Origin: Marinobacterium iners
GTDB taxonomy: Bacteria; Pseudomonadota; Gammaproteobacteria; Pseudomonadales; Balneatricaceae
Assembly (NCBI RefSeq): GCF_017310015.1
Contig: NZ_CP022297.1
Coordinates: 2,480,001 to 2,544,000, forward strand
Reading direction: 5' to 3'
Length of the DNA: 64,000 bases
This document shows positions 1 through 9,176 of this stretch, piece after piece. Both the position numbers and the translations under genes were made by a program. The number at the start of each line of letters is the position of its first letter. Within the stretch, counting starts at the first letter, position 1. The notes under the pieces are model-generated. The model saw only the letters and a list, made by a program, of their open reading frames with translations, ran no database searches and was not told the DNA's origin.

Positions 1-3000
1 CCAACGCATTGATAAAGCGCCTGTACTCAGCCATGGAGCTTGCAGAACGCGCCTCCGCCAGTGAAATTGCCTGTACCTGACGGTAGTTGTTCTGTAGCAC
101 CAGCTCCGCGACATCATCAGTCATGTCACTGAGAAGCTTATTACGCTGGCGTGCGGTCATATCACCACTGGCCACCAGCTGATTCAGCAGAATCTTGATA
201 TTCACTTCGTGGTCGGAGCAGTCAACGCCACCTGCGTTGTCAATGAAATCGGTATTAAGGCGGCAGCCATTGCATGCCAGCTCCATACGCGCACGCTGGG
301 TCAGCCCCAGATTACCCCCTTCTCCAACCACGCGCGCGCGGACCTGCGGCGCATCGACTCGCAGGCCATCATTGGCCTTGTCACCCGCATCGGCATGAGC
401 TTCATCGCTGGCCTTGATGTAGGTACCGATACCACCGTTCCAGATCAGATCCACCTCGGCACACAGCAGGGCCGAGATCAGCTCATTGGGTGTAACTCGG
501 CTTGAAGTCAGACCGGTCAACCGCTTGATTTCTGGCGTCAAACTGATCGACTTGGCGCTGCGATTAAAGATACCACCGCCTTTGGAGATCAATTTGGCGT
601 CATAGTCCCCCCAGCCCGAGCGTGGCAGCTCAAACAGACGCTGACGCTCCTTGAATGAAGCCGCGGGGTCCGGGTCAGGGTCGATGAAAACATGCAAATG
701 ATTGAACGCGGCCACCAATTTGATCTGATCCGAGCGCAGCATGCCGTTACCAAACACATCGCCAGACATGTCACCGATCCCAATGCATGTGAACGGCTCT
801 TTTGCCGTATTCAGTCCCAACTCACGGAAATGCCGCTCTACCGATACCCAGGCGCCGCGTGCGGTAATGCCCATTTTCTTGTGGTCATACCCCTGACTGC
901 CACCGGAGGCGAAGGCATCACCCAGCCAAAAATTGTAATCGGCGGCAATTTCATTGGCGATATCAGAGAACGTTGCAGTGCCCTTGTCCGCGGCCACAAC
1001 CAGATAGGTATCGTCTTCGTCGTGGCGTACGACTGCCTTGGGAGGTACGACCTCACCCTCAATCAGATTGTCGGTTATATCCAGCAGGGCACGAATAAAG
1101 GTGCGATAACAGCTTACGCCCTCCTCCATCCAGGCTTCACGACTCATATCCGAATGCAGATGTCGCGCGACAAAGCCACCCTTCGCACCGACAGGAACAA
1201 TAACCGCGTTCTTCACCTGCTGAGCCTTGACCAGCCCCAGCACCTCGGTACGGAAGTCTTCCAGGCGATCAGACCAGCGCAACCCGCCGCGGGCAACCTT
1301 GCCACCGCGTAGATGCACCCCTTCCACCCGCGGAGAATGCACATAAATTTCAAACAAGGGCCGAGGCTCGGGCACGTGAGGAATATCACGCGGCGAAAGC
1401 TTTAACGACAGATAGGGCTTGGGCTGACCACCAAGCTGCTGGTAGAAGTTGGTTCTTAATGTGGCACGTATCAGTGCCAGATACTGACGGATTGCCTGAT
1501 CTTCGTTCAGACTGGCGACCTCTTCAAGCCCCTGAAGAATATCCGCTTCCAACTTGTCTTCCCGTTTGGGATCGGCCCTGTCAGGGTCGAAGCGTGCAGC
1601 AAACAGCTCCACCAGCAGTCGTGCCAGCGCCACATGATGTTTGAGCGCCAGACTGATCGCTTCCTGACTGATCGGAAAGCGAATCTGTTTCATGTAGCCG
1701 GCATAGGCTCTCAGCAGCGCAACCTGACGCCAGTGCAGCTGCGCCCCAAGCACCAGCTTGTTGAAGTCGTCATTACCGGTATTGCCGTTCCAGATATTCA
1801 GGAAAGCATCTTCGAACAGGTTCTGCATAGTTTCGGCCGTAACCTGTTGCTTGCCGGTGTAGCGCAGATTGAAGTCGTGAATCCAGATACAGCGTCCGTC
1901 TGTTTCCACCTGGTAGGGGTGTTCATCGATAACTCTGAGACCCAGATTTTCCAGTACCGGCAGCACATCTGACAGCGGCAGCGCCTGTCCAAAATGGTAA
2001 AGCTTGAAGTTCAATTCATCTGGCTCACGCTCAAGCGCTTCATAAAAGCTCAGTGCAATCGGCGCGTCTTCGGTCAATCGACGGATATACTGAATATCGA
2101 CCACCGCCGCACGCGGTGAAAAGTCCGCCCGGTAGCCCGCCGAAAAACCGCTGCAAAAATGGTTGTAGGTTTTTATTCCCTTTTCTTCACCCAGACTTTC
2201 GACCAGCGCCGCGTACAGCTCTTCGTTCCAGCTGCTGGCCGCCTGAGTGATACGCCGCTCAAGATCGACTACATCAAACTCTCGAGTAACTTCCTGATGG
2301 TTGCTGGTCCGCAGAATGAATTGGGTACGGGCCAATACAGATTCGGAAAAGTATGTCGTGAACTCGGCCTGGTCGCAGCCAAGCTGTTGCTGAAGAATGC
2401 GTTCCACGCGTTGCCTGAAATCGGTGCTGTACACCTCACGCGGGGCATACACCAGCGCAGAGAAAAACTGGCCATAATAATCACGCCGCAGGAACAGCCT
2501 GATCTGACGTCGCTCATGAATCTGCAAAATCCCCATGGCGGTATCAAACAGCTCTTCAACACTTGCCTGAAACAAATCATCTCGCGGATGAATTTCGAGA
2601 ATCTGTTTCAGCTCTTTCCAGTCATGCCCTTGCCTGTGCAGGCCTGAGCGTTCCATGACTGCGTTGATCTTGCGCCTGACGACAGGAATATCGGTGGCGC
2701 CATGCAGATAGACCGATGACGTATAAAGTCCCAGAAAACGTGACTCACCTACCAGCTGCCCCTCGGCATCAAACCGTTTGATGCTGATGTAGTCAGGGTA
2801 GGCTGGCCGATGCACGCGTGAGCGCCGGGATGACTTGGTAAATGACATCAGATCAGGAATCAGCGTAAACCCGCCATCCTCTCGATCACCTGATGGCAGC
2901 ACACCCGGATGGCAACTGCCATCCTGCTGTTTAAACAGACCCAGGCAGCTGTCGCATACTGGCTCCAGCTGGCGGCTTTTGCCTTCACCGGTCAGGGTCA

Positions 3001-3724
3001 GTTCATCGTATCCTAGAAAGGTGAAATGGTTTTTCAGCCAGGAAATAAAGTCGCGGGCTTCAACAACATCCTCTTCTTCCAGTCCCTCGGGAATCTTTTG
3101 ATATTCTTGAAGCAGCTCATGCGCCTTGGCCAGCATAGCATCAAAGTCCGTTACCGCTGCCTTGACTTCACCCAGCACCTCAAGCAAGCCCTTACGCAGC
3201 TCTTCCAGCTGAGCCGGATCCGTATGACGATCCACTTCAATGACAACCAGCGATTCGGGTTCACCGCCCTTGCACGCCACATTACGCGGCTGTAATTCCT
3301 GCAGCTCACCTTTCTTCTTGTCCCGGCGGATGCTGAAAACCGTATTGATGATCGCGTGAATGGTAAGGTTTCGACGGTTCAGTTCCATCCTCAGCGAGTC
3401 AACAATAAAGGGCATATCCGGCTGCATTACCTCGATAACGGTGTGGGTCGACTGCCAGCCATGCCGTTCAAAGTCAGGATTGAACACCCTGACCTTGATC
3501 TCTTCACTTGCAGAACGCTGCTGCAGAAAGTGCCAGATCGCCAGTGTGGCACCATAAAGATCATCGAGGCGCCAGCTGCCAAGATCCTGATCTGCCGCAT
3601 GGGCAAAGAAGTGATCAACGAAGCTTCCAAGTGGTGCTGCCCGCTCCTTGGGCAACCGCTGCCGAATGGTCGCTTTAAGTTGCTGCATGAGTTCGGTTTT
3701 GCTGTCTGCACGTTGCCGGGACAT
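1..3724 (-). CDS. gdhB: NAD-specific glutamate dehydrogenase, large (~180 kDa) type, C-terminus cut by window edge
   Basis: This gene encodes the giant NAD-dependent glutamate dehydrogenase (Bac_GDH family), which oxidatively deaminates glutamate to 2-oxoglutarate and ammonia in the cytoplasm. I translated the minus strand: about 1241 codons are open from an ATG at 3724, preceded by a GAGG ribosome site, to the window edge. The family is usually about 1600 residues, so roughly the last quarter is missing. The N-terminal regulatory half is followed by the catalytic signature VARGGLRWSDR near residue 805, then VPVGAKGGF near residue 845 and GDMSGDVFGNGM near residue 980. The frame is intact throughout. 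The gene is monocistronic as far as visible; the next gene upstream is pxpC on the same strand, ending 130 bp away. Confidence 0.95.
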   Translation of the reverse strand, partial: MSRQRADSKTELMQQLKATIRQRLPKERAAPLGSFVDHFFAHAADQDLGSWRLDDLYGATLAIWHFLQQRSASEEIKVRVFNPDFERHGWQSTHTVIEVMQPDMPFIVDSLRMELNRRNLTIHAIINTVFSIRRDKKKGELQELQPRNVACKGGEPESLVVIEVDRHTDPAQLEELRKGLLEVLGEVKAAVTDFDAMLAKAHELLQEYQKIPEGLEEEDVVEARDFISWLKNHFTFLGYDELTLTGEGKSRQLEPVCDSCLGLFKQQDGSCHPGVLPSGDREDGGFTLIPDLMSFTKSSRRSRVHRPAYPDYISIKRFDAEGQLVGESRFLGLYTSSVYLHGATDIPVVRRKINAVMERSGLHRQGHDWKELKQILEIHPRDDLFQASVEELFDTAMGILQIHERRQIRLFLRRDYYGQFFSALVYAPREVYSTDFRQRVERILQQQLGCDQAEFTTYFSESVLARTQFILRTSNHQEVTREFDVVDLERRITQAASSWNEELYAALVESLGEEKGIKTYNHFCSGFSAGYRADFSPRAAVVDIQYIRRLTEDAPIALSFYEALEREPDELNFKLYHFGQALPLSDVLPVLENLGLRVIDEHPYQVETDGRCIWIHDFNLRYTGKQQVTAETMQNLFEDAFLNIWNGNTGNDDFNKLVLGAQLHWRQVALLRAYAGYMKQIRFPISQEAISLALKHHVALARLLVELFAARFDPDRADPKREDKLEADILQGLEEVASLNEDQAIRQYLALIRATLRTNFYQQLGGQPKPYLSLKLSPRDIPHVPEPRPLFEIYVHSPRVEGVHLRGGKVARGGLRWSDRLEDFRTEVLGLVKAQQVKNAVIVPVGAKGGFVARHLHSDMSREAWMEEGVSCYRTFIRALLDITDNLIEGEVVPPKAVVRHDEDDTYLVVAADKGTATFSDIANEIAADYNFWLGDAFASGGSQGYDHKKMGITARGAWVSVERHFRELGLNTAKEPFTCIGIGDMSGDVFGNGMLRSDQIKLVAAFNHLHVFIDPDPDPAASFKERQRLFELPRSGWGDYDAKLISKGGGIFNRSAKSISLTPEIKRLTGLTSSRVTPNELISALLCAEVDLIWNGGIGTYIKASDEAHADAGDKANDGLRVDAPQVRARVVGEGGNLGLTQRARMELACNGCRLNTDFIDNAGGVDCSDHEVNIKILLNQLVASGDMTARQRNKLLSDMTDDVAELVLQNNYRQVQAISLAEARSASSMAEYRRFINAL

Positions 3725-3853
3725 ATAGATCCTCAATTATTCTATTCCGCAAACAAGCTGAGCTTTTCGCTTTATCAGCTACTGATGTTCTTCATAATAG
3801 ACGCTCAAAACGGATCAATCTAAGTCAATACACATGTTGATATTCAAGCCACA

Positions 3854-4774
3854 TCAAAGCCTAAACTGGTGATCATATAAAACCCGCCTGTTTTCAGCGT
3901 CTGCTACATCCATCAATGTAAACGCAACACTGTCACCGGGCTTGCGCTGGGAGAGTTTGGCCAGGTCCAGTGAAAACACGCAGCCGATTTTGGGATATCC
4001 ACCAATTGTCTGCCGATCTCGCATCAACACAATCGGCTGGCCGTCCTGAGGAATCTGTATGGCTCCCAGAGCAATACCCTCGGAAATAATGCCGGACTGT
4101 TCACTGATGACCGCCTCTCCTTTAAGCCGGTACCCCATTCGATCAATATTGGACGTAACCATATAATCACTGCTGAAAAACTTCATGCGCTGCACTGTTG
4201 AGAAGCACTCAAACTGATAACCCGGTATTACCCCCAACAGCAGAGGCGCGCCATAATCCGGTACAGCCCAGTCAGGCATGTGACGCAAGGCATTTGGGTG
4301 AGGAGATGTGGACTGAAGAGTGTCTCCCTTTTTCAGCGACTGACCACTCCCATCCAGGCCGCCGACCTTTTCACGGACCACCGTTGCCACACTGCCAAGC
4401 CGAGGCTCGGCCTTAATGCCACCGGGCATGGCTATGTAGGCCCTCAACCCGCTGACCGGGGTTGCAAAGCTCAGCCGATCCCCCGCGCTTACCTGACAGG
4501 CCCGCCAAGGCAACAGCGGTTTACCGTTCAGGGTGGCCCCCAGGTCTGCACCGGTCAGGGCGATGGTCACGTCAGCCTGCGCTTCAAGCACGACCAATCC
4601 ATAGGTGATTTCCAGGGCAGCCGCTCCTCTCGTATTGCCCAGCAACCAGTTGGCCCAGTCAAAGGCGTACTCATCCATGGGACCACCGGTGGTCACTCCC
4701 AAATGCTGAAAACCCTTGCGACCACCATCCTGAATCAACGCCATGGCACCGGGATCAATCACCTTAAAGCTCAT
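3854..4774 (-). CDS. pxpC: 5-oxoprolinase subunit C (PxpC, biotin-dependent carboxyltransferase-like)
   Basis: This is a subunit of the prokaryotic ATP-dependent 5-oxoprolinase PxpABC, which opens 5-oxoproline (pyroglutamate) to glutamate. The protein is about 306 residues and belongs to the KipA/PxpC family. It has the family's N-terminal core IQDGGRKGFQHLGV, the segment GGPMDEYAFDWAN and a later EGIALGAIQIP motif. I chose the ATG at 4774 because GGAGGG lies about ten bases upstream; a longer in-frame reading to 4840 would add an unrelated tail inside pxpB. The start overlaps the end of pxpB by 11 bp, so the two are translationally coupled. It is the last gene of the pxpA-pxpB-pxpC set. Confidence 0.93.
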   Translation of the reverse strand: MSFKVIDPGAMALIQDGGRKGFQHLGVTTGGPMDEYAFDWANWLLGNTRGAAALEITYGLVVLEAQADVTIALTGADLGATLNGKPLLPWRACQVSAGDRLSFATPVSGLRAYIAMPGGIKAEPRLGSVATVVREKVGGLDGSGQSLKKGDTLQSTSPHPNALRHMPDWAVPDYGAPLLLGVIPGYQFECFSTVQRMKFFSSDYMVTSNIDRMGYRLKGEAVISEQSGIISEGIALGAIQIPQDGQPIVLMRDRQTIGGYPKIGCVFSLDLAKLSQRKPGDSVAFTLMDVADAENRRVLYDHQFRL

Positions 4775-5459
4775 CCAACTGCCCTCCCATCTCCAGAAAC
4801 GTGTCGCGATCAATCGGCTCAAAGCGAACCCAGTCTCCAACCTTTACCCGTGTCAGGGTGTCACGGCTCCAGTCGATCATGTCCAGTGGCGTTCGGCCGA
4901 TGATCTGCCACCCGCCGGGTGTTTGAGTCGGATAGATGGCCGTCTGGTTATCCGCGATACCCAGGCTGCCAGCGGGCACCTTGAGTCTCGGTGTGGCTTT
5001 TCGTGCAACCCGGAGTGCTTCGGGGGTATTGCCCAGATAGGCAAAGCCCGGGCTGAAGCCAATGGTGTAGACACGATAACGCTGTTCGGAGTGCAACCGG
5101 ATCGCCTCATCCGTGCTGAGCTGACACTCCCGGGTGATCTGTGCCATATCCAGCGCCGCTTCGGGGCCATAATAGACCGGCAACACAATCTCATCGGCGT
5201 CCAGTTCCTGAGCGGCCAGACTCTGCATCTGGCGTACCGCGGCATTCAATCGCGACTCAATCGCGAATCGGTCTGCCTGTTGCAGGTCAAAATTGACCAG
5301 CACACTGGTATAGGACGGAATGATATCGATCAGACCTGGCCCCAGAGTCGCGCGAATGCTGTGTGTCAACTGCGCCACGCGAGCCGCTACCGCGTCGCTG
5401 ATTTCGTCACCCAGATAAATGATCCAGGTGTTCTCGTTAACAGCCTGCATCCGAATCAT
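4764..5459 (-). CDS. pxpB: 5-oxoprolinase subunit B (PxpB/KipI family)
   Basis: This is the 231-residue PxpB subunit of 5-oxoprolinase, homologous to Bacillus KipI. The family-typical stretches are visible: GPGLIDIIPSYTSVLVNFD near residue 40, VYYGPEAALDMAQI near 100, and GFSPGFAYLGNTPEALRV followed by RLKVPAGSLGIADNQTAIYP, the allophanate-hydrolase subunit 1 signature. Its start overlaps the pxpA stop by 4 bp and its end overlaps pxpC by 11 bp. KipI in Bacillus also inhibits a sporulation kinase; nothing here suggests that role, so 5-oxoproline metabolism is the better reading. Confidence 0.94.
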   Translation of the reverse strand: MIRMQAVNENTWIIYLGDEISDAVAARVAQLTHSIRATLGPGLIDIIPSYTSVLVNFDLQQADRFAIESRLNAAVRQMQSLAAQELDADEIVLPVYYGPEAALDMAQITRECQLSTDEAIRLHSEQRYRVYTIGFSPGFAYLGNTPEALRVARKATPRLKVPAGSLGIADNQTAIYPTQTPGGWQIIGRTPLDMIDWSRDTLTRVKVGDWVRFEPIDRDTFLEMGGQLDEL

Positions 5460-6187
5460 GAGCCCACAACCTCACGTATATGACGCGCCGCTGCAACCGC
5501 ATGTTCACTGTCGCCGTGGATACAAATGGTATCGGCCTTGATCGGGATCCGATGCCCTCCCAACGTTGTGACGGTTCCCTGCTCAACGATCTGAAGTACC
5601 TGAGCCTCAATCGCTTCTGTCGTGGTATGGACGGCACCGGGAAGGTGTCGACTGGCAAGACGACCATGGTCGTCATAGGCCCGGTCCGAGAAAGCCTCAA
5701 ACCAAACTTCCAGCCCATAATGGCCAGCCCGCCTTCGAATATCATCAGCCTCCGGCGTTGCCATCACCACCAGCGGGCAGTCTATCGAGTAGTCTGCGAC
5801 GGCCTGCATCAATGCATCCAGTGTCTGCTGATCAACCATCATACGATTGTAAAGGGCACCATGAGGTTTGACGTACTGAATCCGAGTCCCGTTGACTCGA
5901 CAGATGCCATCCAGCGCCGCCAATTGATAGACCGTCATCAAGCGCAGCTCGTCGGCCGTCAACACCATGTCTCGACGCCCGAATCCAAGCAGATCGGGAT
6001 ACCCCGGATGGGCCCCCACCATCACCCCTGCCGCGCAAGCGAGTCTTACGGTCGCGTCCATCGTCTGGGGGTCTGATGCGTGATAGCCACAGGCAATATT
6101 CGCCATATCAATATAGGGCATCACGTCCGCATCCATGCCTTTGCTCCATGAGCCGAAACTCTCACCCATGTCACAATTGAGCTTCAT
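5456..6187 (-). CDS. pxpA: 5-oxoprolinase subunit A (PxpA, LamB/YcsF family)
   Basis: This is the 243-residue LamB/YcsF-family subunit of the PxpABC 5-oxoprolinase. The family landmarks are present: LNCDMGESFG at the N-terminus, ANIACGYHASDP near residue 30, VGAHPGYPDLLGFGRR near 57, and YVKPHGALYN near 105. It overlaps pxpB by 4 bp (ATGA). It is separated from the upstream dctM by 116 bp containing a strong hairpin, so pxpABC may be expressed partly independently of the transporter. The neighbourhood suggests that 5-oxoproline or a related cyclic amide is imported by the TRAP system and opened here to glutamate. Confidence 0.95.
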   Translation of the reverse strand: MKLNCDMGESFGSWSKGMDADVMPYIDMANIACGYHASDPQTMDATVRLACAAGVMVGAHPGYPDLLGFGRRDMVLTADELRLMTVYQLAALDGICRVNGTRIQYVKPHGALYNRMMVDQQTLDALMQAVADYSIDCPLVVMATPEADDIRRRAGHYGLEVWFEAFSDRAYDDHGRLASRHLPGAVHTTTEAIEAQVLQIVEQGTVTTLGGHRIPIKADTICIHGDSEHAVAAARHIREVVGS

Positions 6188-6262
6188 CTCTGATCTCCAG
6201 CTGTAAAAGGTCCCTGCAACCGATAAGGTCGCAGTTGCGAAAACTGTTTTGGATATCCATCA

Positions 6263-6291
6263 AGCCCGCCCGGGTAACTCCCCCAGACGGG
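6263..6291 (-). terminator. Strong intercistronic hairpin between dctM and pxpA
   Basis: Arms 6263-6273 (gcccgcccggg) and 6281-6291 (cccagacgggc) form an 11-bp GC-rich stem around a 7-nt loop; on the minus-strand transcript the two imperfect positions become G-U pairs. It lies just after the dctM stop. There is no clear U-tract, so it may act as an mRNA stabiliser or partial attenuator rather than a full terminator. Confidence 0.5.
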
Positions 6292-6303
6292 CAACGTCGT
6301 ACA

Positions 6304-7611
6304 CTAGCGCTGTGTCATGGTCGTCGGCAGATAGGTGACAATCTCCGGGAACCAGTAGATCAAGACGATCGCCAGCAGAATCAACAGGAAGAAAGGCAGG
6401 GCCGCTTTGGCCACATAGAGAATGTTTTTGCCGGTCAGTGCCTGAATCACGAACAGGTTGAATCCGACAGGAGGAGTTATCTGAGACATCTCGACCACCA
6501 GGACGATGTAGATGCCAAACCAGAGCAGATCAATGCCGGCCTGCTGCACCATCGGCAGAACAACCGCAACCGTCAGCACGACAACCGAAATGCCATCAAG
6601 GAAACAGCCGAGAATTACGAACAGGACGGTCAGGTAAATCAGCAGTTCAAATGGTGTCAGCCCCAATGTGCCGATCCACTCGGTCAGCGCACGCGGAATA
6701 CCCAGGAATCCCATTGCCAGGGTGAGAAAATGTGCGCCTACAAGAATCAGGCCGATCATGCAGGAGCTTTTGACGGCACCGAGCAGACTCTGCTTGAAAC
6801 TTTCAAGACTCAACGAACCTGTCACGGCCGCCAGTACCAGTGCGCCAAAAACGCCCAGAGCTGCAGCCTCTGTCGGGGTCGTAAATCCACCATAGATGGA
6901 GCCCAGTACAAAACCGATCAACCCCATGATCGGCAACAGCTTTCGCAGTGCCGCGACCTTGGCGGCAAGGGACACCTGATCGCGGGTATGCTCAGGCAGT
7001 TCATCCTTGTGCATCATGGCCCAGACCATGGTGTAGCCCATAAACAGTACAACCAACAGCAGGCCCGGCAATGCGCCGGCAATAAACAGTCGTCCGATCG
7101 ATACTTCCGCAGCCACGCCATACACTATCAGGATGATGGACGGCGGTATCAAAAGCCCAAGCGTACCCGATCCGGCCAGTGTACCCACTGCCATGCGGTC
7201 GCTGTAGCCCTGAGCCTTAAGCTCTGGCAGGGTCATGCGTCCGATGGTGGCGGCTGTGGCGGCCGATGAACCGGAGACGGCCGCAAAGATGCCACAACTG
7301 AGTACATTCACGTGCAGCAGTTTGCCCGGCAACCCGCCGAGCCAGGGGGCAAGCCCCTTGAACAGATCAGATGACAGGCGGGTTCTGAACAGCACCTCCC
7401 CCATCCAAATGAACATCGGCAACGCAGTCAATGACCATGCCGTACTGGCACCCCAACTTGAAGTACCAAAGAGCAGGCCAATTTGTTCATTGCCGGACAG
7501 CATCAGCCCGAGAACCGCCACCCCTACCAGCGCAAGCGAAACCCAGACACCCAACGCAAGCATCAATAACATGCTGATCGCGAGGACAATCGATAACGTC
7601 ATCGGCTCCAT
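6304..7611 (-). CDS. dctM: TRAP transporter large permease DctM
   Basis: This is the 435-residue large membrane subunit of a tripartite ATP-independent periplasmic (TRAP) transporter, which couples uptake of an organic anion to the sodium gradient. It consists of successive hydrophobic segments from the N-terminus on. The DctM-family motifs are present, including CGIFAAVSGSSAATAATIG near residue 107 and GTLAGSGTLGLLIPPSIILI near 145. A conserved TPTEAAALGVFGAL loop lies near residue 245. The start codon overlaps the dctQ stop by one base. In a pxpABC/YcsI neighbourhood the substrate is plausibly 5-oxoproline or a related acid, which is an inference from context. Confidence 0.93.
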   Translation of the reverse strand: MEPMTLSIVLAISMLLMLALGVWVSLALVGVAVLGLMLSGNEQIGLLFGTSSWGASTAWSLTALPMFIWMGEVLFRTRLSSDLFKGLAPWLGGLPGKLLHVNVLSCGIFAAVSGSSAATAATIGRMTLPELKAQGYSDRMAVGTLAGSGTLGLLIPPSIILIVYGVAAEVSIGRLFIAGALPGLLLVVLFMGYTMVWAMMHKDELPEHTRDQVSLAAKVAALRKLLPIMGLIGFVLGSIYGGFTTPTEAAALGVFGALVLAAVTGSLSLESFKQSLLGAVKSSCMIGLILVGAHFLTLAMGFLGIPRALTEWIGTLGLTPFELLIYLTVLFVILGCFLDGISVVVLTVAVVLPMVQQAGIDLLWFGIYIVLVVEMSQITPPVGFNLFVIQALTGKNILYVAKAALPFFLLILLAIVLIYWFPEIVTYLPTTMTQR

Positions 7612-8129
7612 CAGATTTCCTCCAGGTTAATTTCATCTTCAGCGCCGATGTAATCCGGAAGGTCGCCCCTGAGCACTGCAATCAATGCATCCAGCACCGC
7701 CAGCGCCAGCGCTGAAGCGCCCACTCCCAGCGGCACCTGAGGTGCCCACAGTGGCATGGCGATGTAACCGTGTGTCATCTCTTCAAAGACGTAGGACTCC
7801 CACACCATGAACCAGCAGTACCAGGTCATGAAACCGCTCAGAACAAGCCCAAACAACAGAACGCTCAGTTCCTGCAGCCGACGCCAGTGGCGCGGCAGGC
7901 GCTGAATGGCCAGCGTAACCCGGATATGGCCACCTTCTCGAAAGGTGTAGGCAAGACCAAAGAAGATGGACGCCGCCAGCGCGTAGCCCGCAAAGTCTTC
8001 AGCCGACGGAATAATGAATCCGAAAAATCGGCCGACAATCTGCGCCAGTATCAGCACCATGATGGCAACGATGCAGGCTCCAGACAGGTAACCGGATGTC
8101 AGATATAGGTTTTCTTTTAATGCTGACAT
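7611..8129 (-). CDS. dctQ: TRAP transporter small permease DctQ
   Basis: This is the 172-residue small membrane subunit of the TRAP transporter. It has four predicted hydrophobic helices (about residues 13-35, 45-65, 87-110 and 130-155). It also has the typical helix-2 region SAEDFAGYALAASIFFGLAYTF split by the charged segment REGGHIRV. It bridges DctM and the periplasmic receptor. Its stop and the dctM start share a base, and a hairpin lies between it and dctP. Confidence 0.9.
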   Translation of the reverse strand: MSALKENLYLTSGYLSGACIVAIMVLILAQIVGRFFGFIIPSAEDFAGYALAASIFFGLAYTFREGGHIRVTLAIQRLPRHWRRLQELSVLLFGLVLSGFMTWYCWFMVWESYVFEEMTHGYIAMPLWAPQVPLGVGASALALAVLDALIAVLRGDLPDYIGAEDEINLEEI

Positions 8130-8147
8130 GGAAAGTGCCTCATCATT

Positions 8148-8173
8148 GGGCCCCCTGCAGTGCTCGGGGGCCC
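8148..8173 (-). terminator. Perfect hairpin between dctP and dctQ
   Basis: Perfect 8-bp arms gggccccc (8148-8155) and gggggccc (8166-8173) flank a 10-nt loop, eight bases after the dctP stop. Such a structure behind a periplasmic receptor gene commonly protects the upstream message or lowers read-through, giving more receptor than permease. No U-run follows it. Confidence 0.6.
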
Positions 8174-8180
8174 TTCGCGT

Positions 8181-9146
8181 TTACTGCTGATACTGCTTGA
8201 GAATCTTGCCCACTTCAGCAGGCGCTTCGGCTTCCCACTCCTTGATCATGATGGCACCGATTTTTTCCAGCTCTCTCATCAACTCAGCGGAGGGTTCACT
8301 GACGACGATGCCGTTGGCGGCCAGGGTTTCAGTATCCTGTTTGGCTGTTGCTCGCACGCCTTCCCAGCCCTTGCGCTCTGCATTTTCAGCAGCCGCCAGG
8401 ATGATCTGTTGAGTGTCCTTGTCGAGGCGACGGAACGCACGCTTGTTCACGACCACAATGTTTTTGGGAATCCAGGCGCGGATATCGGTGTAATGGGTTA
8501 GATAGTCCCACGCCTGGCCATTTGCACCTGTTGAGGGGGATGTGATCATGGCATCGATGATCCCGGTACTGAACGCCTGTGGGATTTCAGGCACCTGCAC
8601 CGTTGTCGGTGAGGTATTCATCAGGTCTGCCAGACGCGAGGTTGAAGGGCTGTAGGCACGCATTTTAGTTCCCTTCAGGTCTTCCAGTGTGTTAACCGGA
8701 AACTTGGTATACAGGCTCTGTGCCGGCCAGGGGACTGTATACAGCAACTGCATACCCTCTTTGTCCAGCAGCTTTTCGATTTCGGGCTTGGCTGCTTCCC
8801 AAAGTCTCTTGGAGTCATCGAAGTTGGTGGCCAGGAAGGGGATATTGTCGTGCTTGAAAACCGGGTGGGTATTACCCATCACACCGATGAACACCTCACC
8901 CAACTGTACCTGCCCTGTTCTGACAGCACGCGGGATTTCGGGATGCTTGATCAACGAGGCACCTGAATGCACATTGATATCGATCTGACCGCTGCTTTTT
9001 TCACGAATCTCGTCAGCAAATTCATAGGCTATTTTGGTGGGCAGGTTGGCATCGCCATACGGGGTTGGCATATGCCATGTGTCTGCCTGCACCGCAGTGC
9101 TCATGGCCCCTGCAAGGGCAACAATACCAGCAATCTTCTTCAACAT
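8181..9146 (-). CDS. dctP: TRAP transporter substrate-binding protein DctP
   Basis: This is the 321-residue periplasmic solute receptor of the TRAP system. A signal peptide is evident at residues 1-21 (two Lys, a hydrophobic core, then AVQA before the cleavage site). Mature-family features include the early KIAYEFADEIREKSSGQI helix, VRTGQVQLGEVFIGV near residue 80, and KGTKMRAYSPS near 153, where the conserved arginine that binds the substrate carboxylate sits. It heads the transporter genes and follows the hydro-lyase gene by 30 bp. The ligand cannot be read from sequence; context favours 5-oxoproline-like compounds. Confidence 0.93.
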   Translation of the reverse strand: MLKKIAGIVALAGAMSTAVQADTWHMPTPYGDANLPTKIAYEFADEIREKSSGQIDINVHSGASLIKHPEIPRAVRTGQVQLGEVFIGVMGNTHPVFKHDNIPFLATNFDDSKRLWEAAKPEIEKLLDKEGMQLLYTVPWPAQSLYTKFPVNTLEDLKGTKMRAYSPSTSRLADLMNTSPTTVQVPEIPQAFSTGIIDAMITSPSTGANGQAWDYLTHYTDIRAWIPKNIVVVNKRAFRRLDKDTQQIILAAAENAERKGWEGVRATAKQDTETLAANGIVVSEPSAELMRELEKIGAIMIKEWEAEAPAEVGKILKQYQQ

Positions 9147-9176
9147 GATTGGATCTCCACGTGTTATTGTTTCAGC

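Noticed and set aside
195..3823. Several plus-strand open reading frames across the first 3.7 kb
   Set aside because: They lie antisense to the continuous NAD-glutamate dehydrogenase coding frame, show no family pattern and are frame shadows.
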